Shown: positions 37,167 through 45,940, numbered from the stretch's first letter. The stretch: 63,364 nt of DNA from Pseudomonas fulva (GCF_015680705.1 NZ_JADNYP010000021.1:1-63364), one strand, 5' to 3'. A program made the numbers and translations. Notes: a model not told the origin generated them from the sequence alone.

Positions 37167-38783
37167 ATGCCCGCCTCCGCCCGCCACGCCTGGACCCTCT
37201 ACCTGCTCACCAGCCTGGCCGTGGTGCTTGGTCTGGGGGCCTTCTGGCATTGGCTCGGCAAGCCCGTGCAACTGCCCGACGCCGCAGGACCGGCACACAA
37301 GCTGCAATGTGCCTCCTATACACCGTTCGACAAGGACCAGTCGCCCTTCGACCAACCCTTGCAGCTGCGCCCGGCTCGGATGGATGCCGACCTGGCCTTG
37401 CTGGCCAGGCGTTTCCAATGCATACGGACCTATTCGATGACGGGCCTGCAAGCCATTCCGGCCCTGGCGCGCAAGCACGGTCTGAAGGTGATGCTGGGCG
37501 CCTGGGTCAATGCCAACTCGATCGACACCGCGCAGGAAATCGAGGCGCTGATCGCGGCGGCCAATGCCAACCCGGACGTGGTCACGGCGGTGATCGTCGG
37601 CAACGAAGCGCTGTTGCGCAAGGAGGTCACCGGCGAGCATCTGGCGAGCCTGATCGACCAGGTCAGGCGCCAGGTCAAGGTTCCGGTCACCTATGCCGAC
37701 GTCTGGGAGTTCTGGTTGCGACATCCACAGATCGCGCCGGCAGTGGATTTCCTGACCATCCACCTGTTGCCGTACTGGGAGGACGATCCCCGAGGCATCG
37801 ACGAGGCCCTGGCCCATGTGGCCGAGGTTCGCCGGGCATTCGGCGAGCGCTTCGCGCCCAAGCAGATCCTGATCGGCGAGACCGGTTGGCCCAGCGAAGG
37901 CCGCCAACGCGAAACCGCCTTGCCCAGCCGGGTGAACGAAGCCCGGTTCATTCGCGGCTTCGTCGCCCAGGCCGAGGCCGAGGGTTGGCGCTACAACCTG
38001 ATCGAAGCCTTCGACCAGCCATGGAAGCGCGCCAATGAAGGCGCGGTGGGCGGATACTGGGGCTTGTACGATGCCGATCGCCAGGACAAGGGCGTGCTGG
38101 CGGGGCCGGTCAGCAATCTGCCGCTGTGGCGTCAGTGGTGGCTGCTCGGAGTGGTCGTGCTGGCTGGCGTGTCGTGCCTGGCCGGTCGCCCGCAGGATCG
38201 TCGCGCGGCCATGCTGCTGCCATTGCTCGCCGGCGTCGCGGGGATCAGCCTCGGGCTATGGGGGGAACTGATGCGCAGCCACGCGCGCTTTGCCTTCGAG
38301 TGGCTATGGGCTATTGCGCTGGCGGCCTTGAACCTGCTGGTGCTGGCCCATGCGACTATCGGCCTGGCCAGGCACGCGGGATGGCGCCAACGGACGTTCG
38401 CCTGGCTGCAGGCTCGCTCGGGCTGGCTGCTGCTGGCCGCAGGCTTCGTCGCGGCGGTCAGCATGCTAGCGCTGGTCTTCGATCCACGCTACCGCAGCTT
38501 CCCCAGCGCGGCGCTGCTGGTGCCGGCACTGGTGTACCTGACCAGGCCAGTCGCGGCGCCCAGGGCGCAGCTCGCCTTGCTCGGCGGGGTCGTCGCCGCC
38601 GGGATAGTGCCGCAGCTGTATCAGGAAGGCTTGCTCAACCAGCAGGCCTGGGGCTGGGCCCTGGTGAGCGGGTTGATGGCCGGAGCCCTGTGCAGGAGCG
38701 CTCGTCGCCGGAACGCCGAACCGGCCACGATGGGCCGCCAAGCGGCCCCAGGATCTTGCACCACTCATGACCGTCCAAGGTAA
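37167..38783 (+). CDS. GH17 beta-1,3-glucosyltransferase-like membrane protein
   Basis: This 538-residue protein has an N-terminal membrane anchor, then a periplasmic GH17 domain with the two catalytic glutamates in VGNEALLR and ILIGETGWPSEG. About six membrane helices follow in the C-terminal half. Related proteins (the GH17 part of NdvB, Bgt-like enzymes) remodel beta-1,3-glucans of the periplasm. The last 30 residues or so, including ATMGRQAAPGS, are encoded by a REP-like repeat, so the gene's natural end has been changed. Confidence 0.85.
   Translation: MPASARHAWTLYLLTSLAVVLGLGAFWHWLGKPVQLPDAAGPAHKLQCASYTPFDKDQSPFDQPLQLRPARMDADLALLARRFQCIRTYSMTGLQAIPALARKHGLKVMLGAWVNANSIDTAQEIEALIAAANANPDVVTAVIVGNEALLRKEVTGEHLASLIDQVRRQVKVPVTYADVWEFWLRHPQIAPAVDFLTIHLLPYWEDDPRGIDEALAHVAEVRRAFGERFAPKQILIGETGWPSEGRQRETALPSRVNEARFIRGFVAQAEAEGWRYNLIEAFDQPWKRANEGAVGGYWGLYDADRQDKGVLAGPVSNLPLWRQWWLLGVVVLAGVSCLAGRPQDRRAAMLLPLLAGVAGISLGLWGELMRSHARFAFEWLWAIALAALNLLVLAHATIGLARHAGWRQRTFAWLQARSGWLLLAAGFVAAVSMLALVFDPRYRSFPSAALLVPALVYLTRPVAAPRAQLALLGGVVAAGIVPQLYQEGLLNQQAWGWALVSGLMAGALCRSARRRNAEPATMGRQAAPGSCTTHDRPR
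38690..38760. repeat. REP-like repeat (copy 2) inside the GH17 gene 3' end
   Basis: The core GGGCCGC-caa-GCGGCCC (38732-38748) is followed by CCAGGATCT. The left flank TGCAGGAGCG resembles that of copy 1. It is read through by the GH17 frame, which stops at 38783. Confidence 0.6.
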
Positions 38784-38919
38784 CGGCCACGGACACCGTG
38801 GGCCGGCTGCCGCCAGGACGCCAACAGTGCCGGCGCCCTCGATGCGGCCGCGCTACCTGATCCAAACATCCGCCCGGACGCCTGCCTGCGACCGTCCACG
38901 CCCGTGTTCCGACTCGGGA

Positions 38920-39285
38920 TCACCGCACATCCCCGCGCACGAGCCGCAATCCGGCCAGCACGACCGCGAACGATGCGATGCTCGCCGTATACAACACCAA
39001 TGCCGGTATCCCCAGCAGCAATCCGGCCAACGCCAGGCCTTGGCCTCTGCCTCCACGCATCGCTTGCGCCAGCAACGCCAGGCCCAGCGCGGCCCAGGCA
39101 ATCACCTGGTAATGAATCGCCAAGCCCAGCAGCGAGCGAGCCTGGCACTGCCACGCCCCGCCGGGCTGCAAGCAACGACCGACCCAGCGTGCATCCTCCA
39201 TCAACCCAAGACGCACGCCATGGCTGGCCGCCAGGCACGACCCCAGGGCCAGGAGCAACACCAACAATGGTATCCAGCGACTCAT
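38920..39285 (-). CDS. Small conserved membrane protein of unknown function
   Basis: The ATG at 39285 (AGGGAAGACAG upstream) gives a 121-residue protein with a signal-like first helix (WIPLLVLLLALGSCLAASHG) and two to three further helices. A Cys pair (GRCLQPGGAWQC) may form a periplasmic disulfide. It is a single gene between convergent and divergent neighbours. I recognise no named family. Confidence 0.7.
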   Translation of the reverse strand: MSRWIPLLVLLLALGSCLAASHGVRLGLMEDARWVGRCLQPGGAWQCQARSLLGLAIHYQVIAWAALGLALLAQAMRGGRGQGLALAGLLLGIPALVLYTASIASFAVVLAGLRLVRGDVR

Positions 39286-39507
39286 CTGTCTTCCCTCATG
39301 ACGGCCTGCTGCCTGGGCCAATCATCGCCCTCCTCGCCGAGCAAGACAATCGAGACGGGGCCGAGCCACTGTCCGGCAGGCTTGCCGCGCAGACCGCGGG
39401 CGCGGCAACATCACGACGAACAAATGCAGGCCAGACCGGCAACTTTGCCAGGGGTCGGGCAGTCTGAGCCTGCATATCGCATCACTGCTGTCCTCCTGGG
39501 GGAATCC

Positions 39508-40806
39508 ATGCTTCGATCCTTGCGCCTCGCTGCCCTGCTTGGCGGCCTGTTCCTGAGTGCGGCCGCCACGGCGCGAGACATAGACGCCGCCAGCTATGGC
39601 TACCCCCTGACCAATCCGTTCGAGGCGACCATCGCCACCACGCCCCCGGAACAGCGTCCAACCCTGCCCAAGGATGAAGACATCGACCAGGACGACTACA
39701 GCCTGAACTTGCGCCCGGAACGGGCCTTCACCCTGCCGGACAATTTCTGGCCGGTGAAGAAACTCAAGTACCGTCTTGCTCGCCAGGACCACGAGGCCCC
39801 CCTGATCTTCCTCATCGCCGGCACCGGGGCGTCTTATTCGAGCAGCATCAACGAGTACCTCAAGAAGCTTTTCTACCAGGCCGGCTACCATGTGGTGCAG
39901 CTGTCCTCGCCGACCAGCTGGGACTTCATCAGCGCCGCCTCGCGCTTCGCCACGCCCGGCATCAGCCAGGAAGATGCCGAAGACATGTATCGGGTGATGC
40001 AGGCGGTACGTGCCCAGCATGCACGCCTGCCGGTGAGCGAGTTCTACCTGACCGGCTACAGCCTCGGTGCGCTCGACGCGGCGTTCGTCAGCCGCCTGGA
40101 CGAAACCCGACGCAGCTTCAACTTCAAGCGCGTGCTGCTGCTCAATCCGCCCGTGAACCTGCATACCTCGATCTCGAACCTGGACAAGCTGGTTCAGACT
40201 CGGGTCAAGGGCATCGACAACGGCACGACCTTCTATGAGCTGATGTTGCACAAGCTGACCTTGTACTTCCGCCAGAAAGGCTACGTCGACCTCAACGAAG
40301 CCCTGCTGTACGACTTCCAGCAGTCGCGCCAGCACCTGTCCAACGAGCAGATGGCGATGCTGATCGGCACCTCGTTCCGCTTTTCGTCGGCGGATATCGC
40401 CTTCACTTCCGACCTGATCAACCGGCGCGGCCTGATCACGCCGCCCAAGTACCCGATCAGCGAAGGCAGCAGCCTGACCCCATTCTTCAAGCGCGCCCTG
40501 CAATGCGACTTCGACTGCTACCTCACCGAGCAGGTGATCCCCATGTGGCGCGCGCGCAGCGACGGCGGCAGCCTGTTGCAGCTGATCGACCAGGTGAGCC
40601 TGTACGCGCTCGAGGACTACCTGGCGAGCAGCCCGAAGATCGCCGTGATGCACAATGCCGACGACGTCATTCTCGGCCCCGGCGATATCGGTTTCTTGCG
40701 CAAGGTCTTCGGTGATCGACTGACCCTCTACCCTCATGGCGGTCATTGCGGCAACCTCAACTACCGCGTCAACAGCGACGCCATGCTGGAGTTCTTCCGT
40801 GGTTAA
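39508..40806 (+). CDS. Periplasmic alpha/beta-hydrolase-fold protein
   Basis: This 432-residue protein has a signal peptide (MLRSLRLAALLGG...ATA) and a hydrolase core: LIFLIAGTGASYSSS as oxyanion region, the nucleophile elbow TGYSLGALDAA, and NADDVILGPGD plus PHGGHCGNLN supplying the likely Asp and His. The gene overlaps the mlaA-like gene by 8 bases, so the two are translated together. A link to lipid transport or lipid trimming at the outer membrane is inferred from this coupling only. Confidence 0.8.
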   Translation: MLRSLRLAALLGGLFLSAAATARDIDAASYGYPLTNPFEATIATTPPEQRPTLPKDEDIDQDDYSLNLRPERAFTLPDNFWPVKKLKYRLARQDHEAPLIFLIAGTGASYSSSINEYLKKLFYQAGYHVVQLSSPTSWDFISAASRFATPGISQEDAEDMYRVMQAVRAQHARLPVSEFYLTGYSLGALDAAFVSRLDETRRSFNFKRVLLLNPPVNLHTSISNLDKLVQTRVKGIDNGTTFYELMLHKLTLYFRQKGYVDLNEALLYDFQQSRQHLSNEQMAMLIGTSFRFSSADIAFTSDLINRRGLITPPKYPISEGSSLTPFFKRALQCDFDCYLTEQVIPMWRARSDGGSLLQLIDQVSLYALEDYLASSPKIAVMHNADDVILGPGDIGFLRKVFGDRLTLYPHGGHCGNLNYRVNSDAMLEFFRG

Positions 40807-41614
40807 CAGACTTCTGCTCGTCACTGCATTCCTGGCCTGCGGCAATGTCCTGGCAGCCGAGACCGCGCCTCGGACCAGCATCATCGAGTCCGATGCCCTC
40901 GATACCCACAGCATCCAGAGTGACGGCTTCACCAACCCGCTGCGGGAACTGAAGTTCAACCCAGGCCTGGACCAGCGCGAATTCGAGCGTTCGACCTTCG
41001 ATGCGCTGAACGTTCCAGACCCGTTCGAATCGTTCAACCGGCGCGTCTACCACTTCAACTACCGCTTCGACCAATGGGTGTTCCTGCCGGTCGTGGACGG
41101 CTACAAGCGCATCACTCCAGGTTTCGTGCGCACCGGCGTGAGCAACTTCTTCAACAACCTGGGCGACGTCCCGAACCTGTTCAACAGCGTGCTGCAGCTC
41201 AAGGGCGAGCGTGCCGCGCAAATCACCGCGCGCCTGATGTTCAACACCCTCATCGGTGTGGGCGGGCTATGGGATCCGGCGACCCACATGGGCCTGCCGC
41301 GCCAGAGCGAGGACTTCGGGCAGACACTGGGGTTCTATGGCGTGCCGGAAGGACCTTACCTGATGCTGCCGATCCTCGGCCCCTCCAACCTGCGTGACAC
41401 CACGGGCCTGGTAGTGGACTACGCCGGGGAGCGCTCGGCCGACTACCTGGGGATGGCCAAGGCCAGCACCGACCACCCCGAATTCTTTGCCCTGCGGGCC
41501 GTGGACAGGCGCTACACCACCAGCTTCCGCTACGGGCAGCTCAACTCGCCGTTCGAATACGAGAAGATCCGCTACGTCTATACTCAGGCGCGCAAGCTTC
41601 AGATCGCCGAATAG
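40799..41614 (+). CDS. mlaA: MlaA/VacJ-family outer-membrane protein
   Basis: The GTG start at 40799 lies inside the end of the hydrolase gene and gives 271 residues. Family motifs include PDPFESFNRRVYHFNYRFDQWVFLPV, NFFNNLGDVPNLFNSVLQ, LIGVGGLWDPATHMGLPRQSEDFGQTLG and GPYLMLPILGPSNLRDTTG. MlaA removes misplaced phospholipid from the outer leaflet and passes it to MlaC. The N-terminus (TAFLACGNVLAAE) could be a lipobox or an ordinary signal peptide. The rest of the mla system is not in this window, so this may be a second paralogue. Confidence 0.9.
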   Translation: MVNRLLLVTAFLACGNVLAAETAPRTSIIESDALDTHSIQSDGFTNPLRELKFNPGLDQREFERSTFDALNVPDPFESFNRRVYHFNYRFDQWVFLPVVDGYKRITPGFVRTGVSNFFNNLGDVPNLFNSVLQLKGERAAQITARLMFNTLIGVGGLWDPATHMGLPRQSEDFGQTLGFYGVPEGPYLMLPILGPSNLRDTTGLVVDYAGERSADYLGMAKASTDHPEFFALRAVDRRYTTSFRYGQLNSPFEYEKIRYVYTQARKLQIAE

Positions 41615-41696
41615 GCCAGTCCGGGGGCGCTCGTTCGCCGAACAGGCTGTCCCCGGCCTCGCCCCCACGAACCCCTCACTCCAGCGAGGCTGCCCG

Positions 41697-42698
41697 ATGT
41701 CCCGGACCAATCGCCGTTTCCTGCTTGCCAAACGCCCCGTCGGTGCCGTGCGCCGCGAGGATTTCGACTTCGAGCGAGTCACCGTCGCCGAGCCGAGCGA
41801 AGGCCAGGTGCTGGTGAAGAACCTCTACCTGTCCCTGGACCCAGCCATGCGCGGCTGGATGAACGAAGGCAGGTCCTACGTGCCGCCGGTCGCCCTGGGC
41901 GAAGTCATGCGCGCGCTGGGCGTGGGCGAGGTGATCGCCTCCCGGCATCCCGATTTCAAGCCAGGCGACCACGTCGGCGGTACGCTGGGCGTGCAGGATT
42001 TTTTTCTCGGCCAAGCCAAGGAGCTGCAGCCTATCGACCCTTCGCTCGCGCCCCTGCCACGCTACCTGTCGGCGCTGGGCATGACCGGCATGACCGCCTA
42101 TTTCGCCCTGCTCGAAGTCGGCCAGCCCAAGGCCGGTGACACCGTGGTGATCTCCGGTGCGGCCGGCGCGGTCGGCAGCATGGTCGGGCAGATCGCCAGG
42201 CTCAAGGGCTGCCAGGTGGTCGGCATCGCTGGCGGCGAGCGCAAGTGCCGATACCTGAAGGAGGAGCTCGGCTTCGACGCGGTCATCGACTACAAGGCCG
42301 AAGCAGTACCGGCGGCGTTGCGGCGCGAATGCGTCAAGGGTATCGACGTGTATTTCGACAACGTCGGCGGCGACATCCTGGACGCCGCCCTCGCCTGCCT
42401 GAATTTCAAGGCCCGGGTGGTGATCTGTGGCGCCATCAGCCAGTACAACAGCACAGAGCCGGTCAAGGGCCCGGCCAACTACCTGTCGCTACTGGTCAAC
42501 CGGGCGCGGATGGAAGGCTTCATCGTCACCGATCACGCCGCCGGTTATGCCCAGGCCGCCAAGGAAATCGCCGGCTGGCTGGCCAGCGGACAGCTCAAGA
42601 GCAAGGAACATGTGGTCGAAGGCCTGGAAACCTTCCCGCATACCCTGCTCAAGCTGTTCAGCGGCGAAAACTTCGGCAAGCTGGTGCTGAAGGTCTAG
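41697..42698 (+). CDS. NADP-dependent alkenal/one reductase (CurA-like MDR family)
   Basis: This 333-residue zinc-free medium-chain reductase starts with RTNRRFLLAKRPVG and contains YLSLDPAMRGWM, a glycine-rich nucleotide site (VVISGAAGAVGSMVGQIARLKG) and YFDNVGGDILDAAL. This is the pattern of leukotriene B4 12-hydroxydehydrogenase/CurA-type enzymes, which reduce alpha,beta-unsaturated ketones. It stands alone. Confidence 0.92.
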   Translation: MSRTNRRFLLAKRPVGAVRREDFDFERVTVAEPSEGQVLVKNLYLSLDPAMRGWMNEGRSYVPPVALGEVMRALGVGEVIASRHPDFKPGDHVGGTLGVQDFFLGQAKELQPIDPSLAPLPRYLSALGMTGMTAYFALLEVGQPKAGDTVVISGAAGAVGSMVGQIARLKGCQVVGIAGGERKCRYLKEELGFDAVIDYKAEAVPAALRRECVKGIDVYFDNVGGDILDAALACLNFKARVVICGAISQYNSTEPVKGPANYLSLLVNRARMEGFIVTDHAAGYAQAAKEIAGWLASGQLKSKEHVVEGLETFPHTLLKLFSGENFGKLVLKV

Positions 42699-42701
42699 GC
42701 C

Positions 42702-42800
42702 GGCAAGCTGCAAGCAGACCGCGTCGTCAGGCGAATGCCTGTCACGACGGCCATCGCCGCAAGCGAGCACAGCGCTATCGGCGCTTGCTTGTAGCTTGCC
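42702..42800. repeat. Intergenic inverted repeat GGCAAGCT(G/A)CAAGCA
   Basis: The 15-base arms at 42702-42716 and 42786-42800 are complementary with one mismatch and would close a stem around about 69 bases. The right arm contains GCTTGTAGCTT, also present at 37123-37133. It lies just after the reductase stop codon. Confidence 0.5.
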
Positions 42801-42882
42801 ACTCATTTTCTGAACTTTTCCATGCAGGGTGTATCCGAACAGCCGCGTCTGTCATTGCATTCATGTCATGGAGATATCACGA

Positions 42883-43629
42883 ATGTCCTCACGCAAACTG
42901 CTGCGCCATACCTGCCTCCTGGCCCTGCTGGGCACCCCTCTGGCGACCATGGCGGCCCCGAGCACCGATCCGCTGTTCACCTTCGGCCTGCTGGGCAGCT
43001 ACGACAAGTTCAAGTTCGAAGACGGTAGCGAATCGGACACCGATCACCTGGGCCAGGGCGGCGTATTCGCCAACTTCGGCAACAAGATGACTGCCGAATC
43101 GGGCTTCGTCTACCAGATCGGTGCGTTGGCCAAATACGGTGAGAAGAATGACAACAAGCTCAAGGAAGCCCAGGTCGACCTGGACCTTGGCTGGCGTGCC
43201 GCGCTGGATGCGCGCAACTTCGTCGATGTGATCGTGGGCGGTGGCTACGGCTGGTCGCGCTACGAACCGGAGATCAACCGCCTGGATGTCGAGCTGACCA
43301 ACAAGTCGCCATTCGCCAAGGCCGCGCTGGGTTACAACCATCAGTTCGACACCGCGACCCTGCGCGTCGAGCTCGGTGCCCGGCATACCATCGACGGACG
43401 CGCCAAGCTCAAGGTCGAGGATTTCGGCAGTGACAGCGTGGACCTGAAGGACCGTACCAATCCGTATGCGGAAGTCACCTTGCTGATGAACCAGAACGGC
43501 GACCTGCCGGTACAGGCCGGCGTGTACTATGCCCGCACCGAATACAAGCTGGACGATGACTCCCCGGTCGCCGACAACACCAAGCTCAAGCGTGACGAAT
43601 TCGGCGTGAAGGTCGGCCTGGCTTTCTGA
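42883..43629 (+). CDS. Outer-membrane beta-barrel protein of unknown function
   Basis: The ATG at 42883 with GGAG 9 bases upstream gives 248 residues with a signal peptide ending TMAA. Alternating polar/hydrophobic strands rich in Gly and aromatic residues (LFTFGLLGSYDKFKFEDGSES, VIVGGGYGWSRY) and the terminal FGVKVGLAF indicate an OmpA/OmpW-like 8-stranded barrel. I cannot assign a specific family. Confidence 0.75.
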   Translation: MSSRKLLRHTCLLALLGTPLATMAAPSTDPLFTFGLLGSYDKFKFEDGSESDTDHLGQGGVFANFGNKMTAESGFVYQIGALAKYGEKNDNKLKEAQVDLDLGWRAALDARNFVDVIVGGGYGWSRYEPEINRLDVELTNKSPFAKAALGYNHQFDTATLRVELGARHTIDGRAKLKVEDFGSDSVDLKDRTNPYAEVTLLMNQNGDLPVQAGVYYARTEYKLDDDSPVADNTKLKRDEFGVKVGLAF

Positions 43630-43723
43630 TCCGCACCGCTCCCTCGTTTGCCCGGGCCCGCAAGCGCCCGGCGATGGCGCCGCAGGGCCGGCTGTCTCTC
43701 GAGCGTGCCCGAGGCTGTGTTGA

Positions 43724-43750
43724 TTCTGGGGCTGCCGCGCAGCCCCAGAA
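43724..43750 (+). terminator. Perfect 12-bp hairpin after the barrel gene
   Basis: TTCTGGGGCTGC and GCAGCCCCAGAA pair perfectly around CGC, about 95 bases after the barrel stop codon. It is strong, but followed by CCTCGC rather than a T-run. Confidence 0.55.
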
Positions 43751-43780
43751 CCTCGCAGGCAACCTGAGACAACCGTCCTT

Positions 43781-43937
43781 GGCTTTGTACGAAAAGTGCC
43801 TGCGCGACGATCAGGCTACGTTGGAACCAGGCTCGGAATGCTCATTTTACAACCAGTAAGGTCGAGCGCGACCCCGGCCGCTGCTCGCCTGTTTTCGCCG
43901 TGCCTGATCGCTGCTCGGCGACTTTTCGTACAAGGCC
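43781..43937. mobile_element. MITE-like element with 17-bp terminal inverted repeats
   Basis: GGCTTTGTACGAAAAGT (43781-43797) and the reverse complement of GGCCTTGTACGAAAAGT (43921-43937) match at 16 of 17 positions. Internal similarity continues, since CGATCAGGC occurs inwards on both sides. The 157-base element has no credible gene and no clear target duplication. The remainder of the gap between the barrel and KGG genes (43938-44100) shows nothing I can assign. Confidence 0.6.
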
Positions 43938-44108
43938 TCGCCCTGCCGAGCCCGTTCCTTGCGCCCGTCTTCTCCAGACTGTCTCGCGCCGGAGTCAGCG
44001 TGATTGACCAGGACTTTTGCCAACCCATTGATTTGCGCCCTAAAAAGTCCCGAGACAATCTTTACGACCTTTGGTCCCGGAGTTGAAGATCAATGGATCG
44101 TCTCGTTC

Positions 44109-44146
44109 CTGAGTCACTCAGAGTAAGTGCACAGAATGTCCTGTGC
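44109..44146 (+). promoter_or_regulatory. Palindrome and leader hairpin before the KGG gene
   Basis: CTGAGTCACTCAG (44109-44121) is a perfect 6-1-6 palindrome. GCACAG-aatgtc-CTGTGC (44129-44146) forms a hairpin just before the ribosome binding site AGGTGA. They are candidates for transcriptional and mRNA-level control. Confidence 0.35.
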
Positions 44147-44166
44147 TCAACATGAGGTGAAAGATC

Positions 44167-44376
44167 ATGGCGAACAATCAAGGTAAAACCGGTAACACCA
44201 ATCCAGGCAACTTTGCCAACGATCGCGAGAAGGCGTCCGAAGCTGGGCGCAAGGGCGGTCAGAATTCTGGTGGCAACTTCGCCAACGACCGTGAAAAAGC
44301 CTCCGAAGCAGGTCGTGTAGGTGGTCAGCACAGCCACGGCGGCGGCCGCAGCAGCGACAATAGCCGCTCGCGTTAA
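44167..44376 (+). CDS. KGG-repeat stress-induced protein
   Basis: This 69-residue, highly hydrophilic protein is made of two copies of GNFANDREKASEAGR(K/V)GGQ with a Gly/Ser/Arg-rich tail. This repeat defines the GsiB/con-10/YciG-type KGG family, small disordered proteins induced by general stress or stationary phase. A strong AGGTGA box precedes the ATG. Confidence 0.93.
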   Translation: MANNQGKTGNTNPGNFANDREKASEAGRKGGQNSGGNFANDREKASEAGRVGGQHSHGGGRSSDNSRSR

Positions 44377-44428
44377 GCGTCACCCGGCAGCCAGGGCTTC
44401 TCCCCCCTGGCTGTCGTTTCCGAACGGG

Positions 44429-44890
44429 TCATCCCGCTTTTCCCCCCGCCTCCTGCTCGATGATCGAGATCTTGCCGTTGCGCTCGACGATGGCGTACTT
44501 GATCTGGGCAACCTGCTCCAGCCCCTGGTTGGCCCTTGCCGATTCGAGTATGTCGTCCTCCGTCAGCCGGCAGCGACGCATGCGTCCATGCAGAAAGCGC
44601 CCATCCTCGACCACCACCGTGGCATGCCCATCGAGAAAACGCGCGACCCGCACCGAATTGAGCTTGAGCAGCGACAAGCCGACATCCAGCACGATCAAGG
44701 TGATGATCACCAGCACCGCGTTGGTGAACGAAAAGTCGTCTCCCAGCAGTGCCTGCTGCGTGGCTTCGCCAATGATCAGCAGCAGCACGAAGTCGAACGT
44801 GGTCAGGTCGGCTAGCGAACGACGCCCAGCGACGCGAAACAACACCATCAGTGCCACGTACATGGCACCGGCGCGAAGAACCGAATCCAT
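44429..44890 (-). CDS. DUF421/YetF-family membrane protein
   Basis: The ATG at 44890 (AGGA 6 bases upstream) gives 153 residues: three membrane segments (AGAMYVALMVLFRVAGRRSLADLTTFDFVLLLIIG...) and a cytoplasmic domain (FLDGHATVVVEDGRFLHGRM, LTEDDILESAR). This is the usual DUF421 layout. Function unknown. It follows the next gene by 9 bases in an apparent operon. Confidence 0.88.
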   Translation of the reverse strand: MDSVLRAGAMYVALMVLFRVAGRRSLADLTTFDFVLLLIIGEATQQALLGDDFSFTNAVLVIITLIVLDVGLSLLKLNSVRVARFLDGHATVVVEDGRFLHGRMRRCRLTEDDILESARANQGLEQVAQIKYAIVERNGKISIIEQEAGGKAG

Positions 44891-44899
44891 TGCCAATCC

Positions 44900-45409
44900 T
44901 CAGGGATAGATGAACGTGGAGAAGTTCACGACACTGTCCGGGCCCACCCGGGCCTTGCCGTCGAACGGGCCGACGCCATCGTTGCGCAAGCCCAGGTACA
45001 AGGTGGCGATCCCCTCGGCATCGGTGCCCAGATGCAGCAGCAGTGCCCGTCCCTGGCTCACCGACTGCAATGGCTGGGGCTGCAGGGTCTCGACAGGCAG
45101 CGCGCGGAACATCGAGCCGTCGAGCAGCAGCTTCACCTCGGCGTCGGGTTTGCCTTGGACGCGAATGCTCAGCTGCTGCGAGGCGCCATTGCGGACGAAT
45201 CGTGCATACTCCACCTGGATCCGCCCATCGCTGCTGGTGACGCTGCGCTGGCTGAGCGGGCCATTGCCGAACAGCCCGGCCAGGCTCACCAGCACGATCA
45301 GCAGCAGCACGTACCAACCAATGCGCTCGAAGCGCCAGACACGTCGTTGCCTGTCCAGATCCTCCTCGATCGGGTAGCGTCCTGGTGCTGGTTGTTGCTC
45401 GATCTCCAT
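44900..45409 (-). CDS. Membrane-anchored protein of unknown function next to DUF421
   Basis: This 169-residue protein has a short cytoplasmic N-terminus, one membrane helix (IGWYVLLLIVLVSLAGLFG) and a beta-rich periplasmic domain (SSDGRIQVEYARFVRNGASQQLSIRV...). The tight spacing suggests it works with the DUF421 protein. I recognise no named family. Confidence 0.75.
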   Translation of the reverse strand: MEIEQQPAPGRYPIEEDLDRQRRVWRFERIGWYVLLLIVLVSLAGLFGNGPLSQRSVTSSDGRIQVEYARFVRNGASQQLSIRVQGKPDAEVKLLLDGSMFRALPVETLQPQPLQSVSQGRALLLHLGTDAEGIATLYLGLRNDGVGPFDGKARVGPDSVVNFSTFIYP

Positions 45410-45433
45410 GATCGCGTCTCCGACAGGTGTTGA

Positions 45434-45940
45434 TCAGGCGCGCTCGCCATGTAGCCAGCGTTGATGAAAGTGCATCAGACGCAGCAGACCGTGCAGGGAA
45501 GATTGCCGCAGCACCGCCTGGCGATCGCCGAAGAAGCGCTCGGTGCGGCTAAAGACCGCCGGAGTCGACTGGCCGGCGAAGGCCCAGGCAAAGCACACCG
45601 TGCCAGGCGGGGTGTCGCCAGCAGGCCCAGGCCCCGCCACTCCGGTAGTGGCGATGGCCACGTTGGCCGTGCTGTCGAGCAATGCGCCCTGGGCCATCTC
45701 GCGAGCCACTTCCTCGCTGGTCAGGCCGCAGCGCTCGATGGTCTGCGGGCGCACCCCGAGCAGACGTTGCTTGGCTTGCGGGGAATACACCACGTAACCG
45801 CTTTCCAGCACGCTGCCGATGCCTTCCTTTTCCGAGAGCAAGGCGACCATCCGCCCTGCCGTGCAGGACTCGGCAGTGGTGAGCACCAGGTCGTGGCGCT
45901 TGAGGTAATCCAAAAGCTCGTCGAGCGGATCGTTTTTCAT
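45434..45940 (-). CDS. pncC: CinA-type nicotinamide-nucleotide amidase
   Basis: This 168-residue stand-alone CinA C-terminal domain has the family motifs TTAESCTAGRMVALLSE, SGYVVYSPQAKQRLLGV, GALLDSTANVAIATTGVAGPGP and PPGTVCFAW. Such proteins deamidate NMN to nicotinate mononucleotide in pyridine-nucleotide salvage. Ser in ESCTAG is the expected nucleophile. Confidence 0.9.
   Translation of the reverse strand: MKNDPLDELLDYLKRHDLVLTTAESCTAGRMVALLSEKEGIGSVLESGYVVYSPQAKQRLLGVRPQTIERCGLTSEEVAREMAQGALLDSTANVAIATTGVAGPGPAGDTPPGTVCFAWAFAGQSTPAVFSRTERFFGDRQAVLRQSSLHGLLRLMHFHQRWLHGERA

Noticed and set aside
43796..44086. 96-codon plus-strand frame in the gap before the KGG gene
   Set aside because: It begins inside the inverted-repeat element, has no ribosome binding site and no family resemblance.
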